A DNA stretch of 64,000 nucleotides from Singulisphaera acidiphila DSM 18658 (GTDB lineage Bacteria > Planctomycetota > Planctomycetia > Isosphaerales > Isosphaeraceae), in contig NC_019892.1 of assembly GCF_000242455.2 (NCBI RefSeq), forward strand, positions 5,776,744 to 5,840,743, read 5' to 3'. A program made the position numbers and the translations under genes. A model generated the notes under the pieces. It was not told the DNA's origin. It did not search any database and saw only the letters and a program-made list of their open reading frames with translations. This document shows, one piece after another, positions 58,168-64,000 of this stretch (positions are counted from its first letter, which is position 1; each line of letters begins with the position of its first letter).

Positions 58168-59721
58168 ATGTCGATCATGAGCAACGAGCACAACCTTCCC
58201 CCCGACCTGCGCGCCCTCCAGGTGGAGACCGAGCAGCATGCCCGCGAGTTCGGGCTCGATTTCTACGACACGATTTTCGAAGTGCTCGATTACGACGAAC
58301 TCTCCGAGATCGCCGCCCTGGGGGGATTCCCGACCCGGTATCCCCACTGGCGGTTCGGCATGGAGTACCAGCAGCTCTCCAAGGGCTACCGCTACGGGCT
58401 CCAGAAGATCTACGAGATGGTCATCAACAACGACCCCTGCTACGCCTACCTGCTCCGCTGCAACCAGTGGGTCGACCAGAAGCTCGTCATGGCCCATGTC
58501 TATGGGCATAACGACTTCTTCAAGAACAATATCTGGTTCAGCCGCACCAACCGCAAGATGATGGACGAGACGGCCAATCACGGCAATCGGATCCGCTCCC
58601 ACATGGAGCGGCAGGGGGAAGACGCGGTCGAGAATTTCATCGATAGCTGTCTCTCACTCGAGAACCTGATCGATATCCACTCCCCGTTCATCAAGCGGCG
58701 CGACGATCACGACCGCTACGACTTCCGCCCGGACGACGCCGAAGACTCCAGCATCCCGTCGAAGTTCCAGAGTAAGGAGTACATGGATTCGTTCGTCAAC
58801 CCTCCCGGAGTTCTCAAGGAACAGGCGAAGCAGAGAGAAGTCGAGCGGCAAAAGTCCCGGCAATTCCCCGAGCAACCCGAACGCGACGTCCTGCTCTTCC
58901 TCCTGGAGCACGCTCCCCTTACTCCCTGGCAGCGCGACGTGCTCGGCATCATCCGCCAAGAGGCCTATTACTTCGCCCCCCAGGGGCAGACCAAGATCAT
59001 GAACGAAGGGTGGGCGTCGTACTGGCACTCGACGATCATGACGACGCGGACCCTGAGCCCGTCGGAGGTCGTTGACTACGCCGACCATCATTCGGGCACG
59101 ATGGCCACGCAACCGGGGCGGCTCAACCCGTACAAGCTCGGCATCGAGTTGTTCCGCGATATCGAAGAACGCTGGAACAAGGGCCAGTTCGGCGCTGAGT
59201 ATGACGACTGCGATAATTACGAAGCACGCGAGCGATGGGACAAGAAGCTCGGCCTGGGCCGCGAGAAGATTTTCGAGGTTCGCCGGATCCACAACGACGT
59301 GACGTTCGTCGACACCTTCCTCACGCCCGACTTCTGCCGACGCTACAAGATGTTCAGCTACAAGCACAACGATCAGAACGAAACGTACGAGATCGAGAGT
59401 CGTGAGTTTAAACAAATCAAAGATCGTTTGCTTTTCGGGCTGACGAACTTTGGCCAGCCGATCATCCGGATCAAGGACGGCAACTTCCGGAATCGTGGCG
59501 AATTGTACCTGCAGCACGAGCACTTCGGGATCGATCTGAAGCTCGACCATGCCCAGGATACGTTGCGCCACCTCAACCGCCTCTGGACGCGTCCCGTTCA
59601 TATCGAGACCGTCATCGACGGGCGGAGTACCTTGTTGTCATTTGACGGCACGGATCATACGATCCGGCCATTGGGAGGATCGACCCATGAGCCTGAGTCA
59701 AAAGATCGCCGCCGCGCTTGA
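58168..59721 (+). CDS. SpoVR family protein (YcgB)
   Basis: A 517-residue protein with ATG 58168 behind GGAGG. The conserved SpoVR core is clear: PTRYPHWRFGMEYQQLSKGY, MAHVYGHNDFFKNN, QEAYYFAPQGQTKIMNEGWA, YADHHSG and LNPYKLGIELFRDIEERW. SpoVR is needed for spore cortex formation in Bacillus; in other bacteria its work is unclear but it goes with PrkA and YeaH. Cytoplasmic, no signal. It overlaps the next gene by 35 bases, so translation is coupled. Confidence 0.95.
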   Translation: MSIMSNEHNLPPDLRALQVETEQHAREFGLDFYDTIFEVLDYDELSEIAALGGFPTRYPHWRFGMEYQQLSKGYRYGLQKIYEMVINNDPCYAYLLRCNQWVDQKLVMAHVYGHNDFFKNNIWFSRTNRKMMDETANHGNRIRSHMERQGEDAVENFIDSCLSLENLIDIHSPFIKRRDDHDRYDFRPDDAEDSSIPSKFQSKEYMDSFVNPPGVLKEQAKQREVERQKSRQFPEQPERDVLLFLLEHAPLTPWQRDVLGIIRQEAYYFAPQGQTKIMNEGWASYWHSTIMTTRTLSPSEVVDYADHHSGTMATQPGRLNPYKLGIELFRDIEERWNKGQFGAEYDDCDNYEARERWDKKLGLGREKIFEVRRIHNDVTFVDTFLTPDFCRRYKMFSYKHNDQNETYEIESREFKQIKDRLLFGLTNFGQPIIRIKDGNFRNRGELYLQHEHFGIDLKLDHAQDTLRHLNRLWTRPVHIETVIDGRSTLLSFDGTDHTIRPLGGSTHEPESKDRRRA

Positions 59722-60169
59722 CGCGCTCCCCGATATCGACGCCTTGCCGTGTCCCCTCACGGTCGAGGATGTACCCCATCGTCTGACCCTTAACCTGACG
59801 GCCGCCGGCCCCGTTGGGATTGCCTTTGATAGTCTCGACTTCGCGACCGCTGCTCGGTCCGGTTGGTCGTCCGAAGACCTTAAAGCCTGGGCCGATCGGA
59901 TCGCTTCCCGGGTGACGTACCTGATGGAGCCCTTGGTCGTCCTGGAGCACGACAAGGTCGGCGGCGAGGTTGAGCTTCGCAGCCAGGCCCCAACGTCGCG
60001 GGGCGACCGGCGTACCTACTTCGAGGTCCGCCTCCATCATCAAGGCCGCTTGAAGCTGTTGCGGATCGCCGTCGACGAGCCCTCTCGGCAACGGCACCCA
60101 ACCTCCTGCCAGATGACTCGAGAAGTGCTTGAGCGTTTGGCCGACGACCTTGTCGAAAGTGTCGGCTGA
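59687..60169 (+). CDS. Conserved protein at the end of the PrkA/SpoVR cluster
   Basis: A 160-residue protein with ATG 59687 (GGGAGG eight bases upstream), overlapping the SpoVR stop by 35 bases in another frame. Seen are LSQKIAAALDALPDIDAL, HRLTLNLTAAGPVGIAFDSL, WSSEDLKAWADRIASRVTYL and YFEVRLHHQGRLKLLRIAVD, then MTREVLERLADDLVESV. No motif recognised; the tight coupling to SpoVR suggests a related role. A strong terminator follows. The open frame continues upstream to 59549 but that part reads as a shadow of SpoVR. Confidence 0.78.
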   Translation: MSLSQKIAAALDALPDIDALPCPLTVEDVPHRLTLNLTAAGPVGIAFDSLDFATAARSGWSSEDLKAWADRIASRVTYLMEPLVVLEHDKVGGEVELRSQAPTSRGDRRTYFEVRLHHQGRLKLLRIAVDEPSRQRHPTSCQMTREVLERLADDLVESVG

Positions 60170-60193
60170 ACGATGCACCACCACTCCAACGAC

Positions 60194-60232
60194 GCGGGGC
60201 CACTTCTCGAGTGAGAAGCGGCCCCGCTTTTT
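60194..60232 (+). terminator. Rho-independent terminator of the PrkA/SpoVR cluster
   Basis: GCGGGGCCACTTCTC, GAGT loop, GAGAAGCGGCCCCGC and TTTTTCG form a strong stem and T-run 25 bases after the last gene. Confidence 0.9.
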
Positions 60233-60290
60233 CGTTTCATTCGGAGATGAAGGACCTGCTTACCTGCTTGGCGGTGTCGCAACGACCGGG

Positions 60291-60596
60291 TCAGGCAGCT
60301 TCCTGGGTCGGCTCGCCCTCATCCTCGGCCTGGGTCAGCGTGTGCATGCCGAGGCGATGGAACTCTTCCTGGGTGACCTCGAAGGCCTCGCCGTTCAGCG
60401 CCCAGATTTCTTCGATCACCTCGTCGACCTCTCGATCGGGCTCTTCCCAGGTCACGGTGAAAATCGAGTCGTCTTGCACGAAGACGTCGAATCCGAGGTC
60501 GCTGAGGTGCCCCTCGATCTCCGCGCGGTGGTCCGAGTTGATATTGAAGGTCCAGCGGATCAGGTCGATCGAGGACGCGCCTTGATCTTGGCTCAT
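60291..60596 (-). CDS. Small acidic protein of unknown function
   Basis: A 101-residue acidic protein with ATG 60596 behind GGAGGG (ten bases). The sequence has an alpha/beta core (IDLIRWTFNINSDHRAEIEG, LGFDVFVQDDSIFTVTWEEP, EVIEEIWALNGEAFEVTQEE). No signal peptide or known motif. It stands alone on the minus strand, convergent with the PrkA cluster and using no shared terminator that I can show. Real gene by its ribosome site and amino-acid makeup; function unknown. Confidence 0.72.
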   Translation of the reverse strand: MSQDQGASSIDLIRWTFNINSDHRAEIEGHLSDLGFDVFVQDDSIFTVTWEEPDREVDEVIEEIWALNGEAFEVTQEEFHRLGMHTLTQAEDEGEPTQEAA

Positions 60597-60903
60597 CGGT
60601 CGGTTCCCTCCGTGAAACTAGGGGATCGGGTACGTTGCACCGATCCTGTCCTTGACGTTCGTCATCACGATTTGATCGGGACGCACCCCTCTTCGGCTTC
60701 AATCAAATCCGTGGGATCGATGACGGATGCGGATCCCACGGAGTCTTTTCGTGAGCGTCCGGTCGACCATGTCCTCAATCCCGAGCTTTCTGATCGATAG
60801 CAATCCTACAGACTACCGAGTTCCGCCAAAGAAGCGACGGGGCCGACTCAAGGCGAGCACCCGAGTCGGTCCCATCGGCTTGCTGTCCTGAGTCTGACGT
60901 CGA

Positions 60904-62070
60904 TTACTTCGGAATCTGGCCAGGCTCCTCATCCTTCACGGTCAAGTCGCCGTAGATGACACGGTAGGTCTTGGAACCTTGAGGCCGGTACCGGAAGATC
61001 GGCCTGTCAGCTTGGCCGAGCTGTACGCCTTTGCCGGTGTAGTAGGGGGTGGAGTCGGTGGGCATCGCCCAGACCAGGCCGATGCCCTTGCCGACCTTGG
61101 CGATCCAGGCGTTGGTCGCCTCGTCGAGCCCGGCCTTTGTGAGCTTGATCTCCTTGAGGACGTCGAGGAGCGAGGGCATCTGGAGGTCATTCGGGAACCG
61201 GCCCCCCGAACGCTTGGCGTATTCGCCGAACAGGTCCACCAGGTCCTTCTCGACCGACGGGACCTGGTCCATGGCGAGAGGGATCACTTGAGTTTTGTAG
61301 CCCTCCGGGGGCGTCATGCGGAACAGGGACTCGTCCAGAGGGGCATCGAACACAAAGTCGCGGAAGACCACCGTCTTCGTCCCGTCGGCGCCGGAGTTGA
61401 GCTTGGTCTCCATGCGGATCGGGAGGTCTGTCTTGGTCTCAATCCAGATGACGGACGACCAGCCGCCCGCCGAGAGCCGAAACCCCCGGGCCGGACGGCC
61501 GTCGAGGACCTGTTCGCCGAGGTCCTGCTCCGGCTTCCCCCGGAAGTGACGCAGTTTGTCGATCATGTCCTCACCCCCGGCCTGAACGTCGGCCTTGCTC
61601 TCGATGAGCGTGGCCGTCTTGTCGGCCGGGTTAAGCGTCAGGGTCTTGCCCCGGTTTCGGTCCATGATGTTGACGCCACCACCCGGCATTTCGGTCCTGA
61701 TGAGTCCGGGCTCCATCCGGGACACGCGGAATGGAGTGGGGTCGTCGCCGATCCGCATGGTGTACGTGATCGTGTGGGCAGCTCGGACGTGCTCGATGGC
61801 ATCGGCGAAAGCGATGCCCGGACCCTTCTGGCCCGACGTCATGACGCTCACGATGCCGGTGGTGCCGGCGGCGATTAACAGGGCGGCGGCGATCCGGACG
61901 ATCGGGGGCATGGTTCTGATCCTTTCGTGGAGTGAGAAGAGCCGGGGCCCGGGGGCTTCTCGTTGCAGGTCCGCCAGGGTCCGAGACACGATCTCGGGGG
62001 GCGGCCCGTCAGGGATGTCGACGTCGCGGAAGGTGAGAAGGATTTGGTCGAGCTGGTCGTCGGGCATCAT
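60904..62070 (-). CDS. Single-pass membrane protein, probable anti-sigma/LolA-like partner of the ECF sigma factor
   Basis: A 388-residue protein starting at ATG 62070, nine bases after the sigma factor gene, with GAGG eight bases upstream. The N-terminal 50 residues (MMPDDQLDQILLTFRDVDIP) are cytosolic-like, followed by one membrane helix (MPPIVRIAAALLIAAGTTGI) and an extracytoplasmic part. That part has a beta-rich LolA/LppX-like pattern (AAHTITYTMRIGDDPTPFRV, ESKADVQAGGEDMIDKLRHF, GFRLSAGGWSSVIWIETKTD, LFRMTPPEGYKTQ). No zinc-binding HxxxCxxC anti-sigma motif is present, so the anti-sigma role is suggested only by position and topology. Co-transcribed with the sigma factor. Confidence 0.82.
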   Translation of the reverse strand: MMPDDQLDQILLTFRDVDIPDGPPPEIVSRTLADLQREAPGPRLFSLHERIRTMPPIVRIAAALLIAAGTTGIVSVMTSGQKGPGIAFADAIEHVRAAHTITYTMRIGDDPTPFRVSRMEPGLIRTEMPGGGVNIMDRNRGKTLTLNPADKTATLIESKADVQAGGEDMIDKLRHFRGKPEQDLGEQVLDGRPARGFRLSAGGWSSVIWIETKTDLPIRMETKLNSGADGTKTVVFRDFVFDAPLDESLFRMTPPEGYKTQVIPLAMDQVPSVEKDLVDLFGEYAKRSGGRFPNDLQMPSLLDVLKEIKLTKAGLDEATNAWIAKVGKGIGLVWAMPTDSTPYYTGKGVQLGQADRPIFRYRPQGSKTYRVIYGDLTVKDEEPGQIPK

Positions 62071-62079
62071 GGCGGCACC

Positions 62080-62592
62080 TCAGCTTTCTTGTCCCGAGGC
62101 TACGGAGCTCAGGGCCTCTCGCAACCCGGCTCGGGCCCGATGGAGCAGGCTGCCCACGGCGTTGGTTGCGATCCCCAGATGCTGGCCGACCTCCTGGTAG
62201 CTCCATTGCTCCAGATAATGGAGGCAGAAGGCCTCGGCCTGTTTGGGCGGCAGGTCGGCCAAGGCGCGGCGGATCTGCTCGTTCAGTTCCTGAGCCTCAG
62301 CTTGGAGGGGAGGGCCGGGCGCGAGGCAGGGCACGGCCGCCTCGTCCGAGCGGTGTCCGCCCCGCCCGGATTGCCGCAGCCGATACCTCAGCCGGTCGAG
62401 CGCCCGGGCGGTGGCCAACCGTTGCAGGAAGCCCCCCCAGTTCTCGACCCGCTGCTTGCGGGCGGCCGACAGGGCCGAGAGGAAGGTCTCCTGGAAGCAG
62501 TCACTTGTGTCGGCGTGATTGCCCAGGAGCCGGTAGGCGGTGCGCCAGACAAGCCGGCCATGCTGTCCCACAATCGCGTCCCAATCGGACAT
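62080..62592 (-). CDS. ECF-type RNA polymerase sigma factor
   Basis: A 170-residue sigma-70 family factor of the extracytoplasmic-function type. Region 2 is seen at about 10-75 (HGRLVWRTAYRLLGNHADTS, DCFQETFLSALS, then LATARALDRLRYRLRQ) and region 4 at about 108-162 (IRRALADLPPKQAEAFCLHY, LEQWSYQEVGQHLGIATNAV and LLHRARAGLREAL). The linker between the two is long and basic. ATG 62592 with AAGGGA nine bases upstream is preferred over 62628. It probably directs transcription of its own operon with the membrane partner downstream. Confidence 0.93.
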   Translation of the reverse strand: MSDWDAIVGQHGRLVWRTAYRLLGNHADTSDCFQETFLSALSAARKQRVENWGGFLQRLATARALDRLRYRLRQSGRGGHRSDEAAVPCLAPGPPLQAEAQELNEQIRRALADLPPKQAEAFCLHYLEQWSYQEVGQHLGIATNAVGSLLHRARAGLREALSSVASGQES

Positions 62593-62836
62593 GGGTTTCG
62601 TCCCTTCGTGCCATGGGAGAGCCGTCACCCTGTAGTGTCGCCGAGACTGCCCGTCTTCTTACGGAGGCTTTCGGAAAATGCTCGCAGAAGGTGAGCGACT
62701 GAGGATCGTCCAACTGTTGGAGAACTTCCCGGCGTGCAGTTGTGTGCGACCGACAAGCCCTCCCCCACTCCGGGCACCCCAGGCGGCGCATCGTCCCCGC
62801 AGCAACTGCTTCTGCATTCACGCGTGCAGGCCACTC

Positions 62837-63423
62837 TTACTCGAGAGCCACTGCGTAGATGCCGTCGTAGCCGCTGAAGGCGTCGGCCTGGAGGAATCCC
62901 CGAAAACCCTTGAGGAACCGGCTCGTCCCGTCCCGTTTCCGGCTCATGGTGAAGTCGAAGACGTTGTACGGGTGAAGGTGGTCGCCGTAGTAGATCCAGA
63001 GCCGACCGGTGGCCTTGATCTTAAACGTTCCGAGTCCCGCACCTTCACCGAGGTGTCGTCGGTGTGGATCGTGCCGCACACGAGGATCGACGTCTTCATC
63101 AACTCATACAGCGGCTCGAGCGTCTTGGCGGCGCTGGCCATCCAGTTGCAGAGGGTCGAACGCGACAGCTCCACCCCTTGCTGGGCGAGGCGGCGCTCCT
63201 GATGGTGGAGCGGGATATGGTCGGCATACTTCTCGGTGATCACATGAGCAAGGATCCCCGGTCCGGGCAAGCCCTTCTCAATCGGCTGGGCGGGCTTGCC
63301 GGCCGTGACGACTTGCCCCTCGCAGTGCGGGCAGGCGTACGTGCAGCGCACCTGTTCGACCACGAACAAGGTCGCCGGCTGATAATCAAGTTGCTCGTGC
63401 GCTCCGCGTCGATCTGGATCCAG
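62837..63423 (-). pseudogene. IS66 transposase (TnpC) remnant
   Basis: Begins mid-protein at EQLDYQPATLFVVEQVRC, followed by CPHCEGQVV (zinc finger) and ILAHVITEKYADHIPLHHQE and IHTDDTSVKVRD, the first catalytic Asp region. A frameshift near 63035 moves the frame to GTFKIKATGRLWIYYGDHLH and FLKGFRGFLQADAFSGYDGI (second catalytic block), and the reading ends at 62837. The N-terminal ~170 residues and the C-terminal part with the last catalytic Glu are missing. Confidence 0.85.
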
Positions 63424-63744
63424 CGCTTGCCGCTCGCCAGATCGATCCCTTCCAGGAGCATGACGAGGTCCGCGGGGCTGGTCCTCGGGAGACGGCGGGA
63501 AGCGGAAGGTGCCGCTTTCCAATCGCTTGTACCGGATCGCGTATCCATCCTCTTCTCAGACCAGGAGCTTGATCCGATCGGCGGCCTTGTTTCGGAAGAC
63601 GAAGATGTCTCCCGACAGCGGATCGCCCCGGAGCCCTTCCCGGACCAGGGACGCCAAACCGTCGAACGATTTTCGAAGATCGACCGCTTCGCCGTCAGCG
63701 AGCCAATACGGCTTTTGGCCCAGATTCACCGTCGCTTGTGCCAA
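63424..63744 (-). pseudogene. IS66 TnpB remnant (accessory protein)
   Basis: Starts at ATG 63744 with the family signature DLRKSFDGLASLVREGLRGD then PLSGDIFVFRNKAADRIKLL. A TGA stop at 63556-63558 replaces the usual Trp (KLLVW becomes KLLV-stop). The frame then continues DGYAIRYKRLESGTFRFPP, and after a frameshift LVMLLEGIDLASGKRW, the usual TnpB C terminus. So a full-length tnpB with one stop and one frameshift. Confidence 0.82.
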
Positions 63745-64000
63745 GGTTCACCCCCTTTTTGGCCATACCCTGGTCGTAGCATGGGCCGCAAGAAGGGGTT
63801 CACCGGACACACGTCTTTTCGGGGCAGGTCGAATGACATACCCGACTCACGGGGACAGCGTCGTCTCATCCGTGAGCCGAGTCGAGGCAAGATCGGACCC
63901 GTTAGCCAGGGAGGGTGTTTCGGTGGGGAGAATTCGCGGGTCCCTCTTCGCTTGCCATTTCCACCAGAAGCGAAGCGACGAGCCACTCGAGCGGTATGGC
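63745..64000. other. End of window, no gene recognised
   Basis: An open frame at 63726-63986 on the minus strand overlaps the start of tnpB but does not match IS66 TnpA or any protein I recognise. It may contain the degraded 5' part of the element. Confidence 0.35.

Larger units (their letters stand above)
62837..63744 (-). mobile_element. Decayed IS66-family element
   Basis: Minus-strand remnants of both IS66 genes, with stop codon, frameshifts and a deletion joining tnpB to a tnpC lacking its N terminus. No clear terminal inverted repeats or 8-bp target duplication were found. The downstream end breaks off inside tnpC near 62837. Confidence 0.85.

Noticed and set aside
63726-63986. Possible IS66 TnpA gene upstream of tnpB
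   Set aside because: The frame lacks the helix-turn-helix pattern of TnpA and overlaps the tnpB start; cannot be supported.

Overview
The window is chromosomal DNA from a planctomycete, most likely of the family Isosphaeraceae. The 16S rRNA gene has the planctomycete start (a GAATGAACGTTGGCGGCGTG-type 5' region), the coding density is moderate with high G+C, and several genes are typical of the phylum: an N-terminal LEPR-XLL motif on a surface protein, an exosortase E/VPEID-CTERM pair, a DUF3536 glycoside hydrolase, a PrkA/YeaH/SpoVR cluster and toroid-fold proteins beside an ExbB-like channel. The species assignment is inference from these features; no database was searched.

Layout. 1-10.4 kb: a partial glycosyltransferase, an M24 aminopeptidase, a RecQ helicase, a secreted unknown, a zinc-ribbon protein overlapping a truncated arylamine N-acetyltransferase, a YqeY protein, a beta-propeller protein, an HNH nuclease with a small partner, and a Tat-exported phosphoesterase. 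10.4-19 kb: a GH57 enzyme, a triple-PAS histidine kinase, a ThuA protein, a Gly/Tyr repeat protein and a secreted DUF4185-like protein. 19-26 kb: a cell-surface cassette on the minus strand (VPEID-CTERM peptide, exosortase E fused to a CPBP protease, and a 1454-residue SdrD-repeat protein with a predicted thioester domain). 26-38.6 kb: a gene-poor 1.5 kb, an M49 peptidase, a glucoamylase-like protein, an NtrC-type regulator, MsrB, two tandem paralogous membrane proteins, a NYN-LOTUS protein, an RRM protein and a Pro/Ala repeat protein. 39-45.6 kb: a TPR, ExbB and toroid cluster on the plus strand. 46-51.8 kb: a linked rRNA operon (16S, 23S, 5S) with promoter, boxA sites, two processing stems and a terminator, and no tRNA in the spacers. 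52-60.2 kb: a membrane protein, then the PrkA-YeaH-SpoVR cluster with two extra small genes. 60.3-64 kb: a small acidic protein, an ECF sigma factor with a membrane partner, and a decayed IS66 element.

Two copies of a dispersed inverted repeat (near 19.2 kb and 51.9 kb) share the same arm sequence and look like a genome-wide repeat family. The most interesting items are the exosortase E operon with its neighbouring thioester/SdrD adhesin, the dispersed repeat, the rRNA spacer architecture, the NYN-LOTUS and RRM neighbours, and the HNH/partner pair. Start codons were chosen mainly from Shine-Dalgarno spacing, which is justified because the 16S 3' end carries an intact anti-SD (CCTCC).
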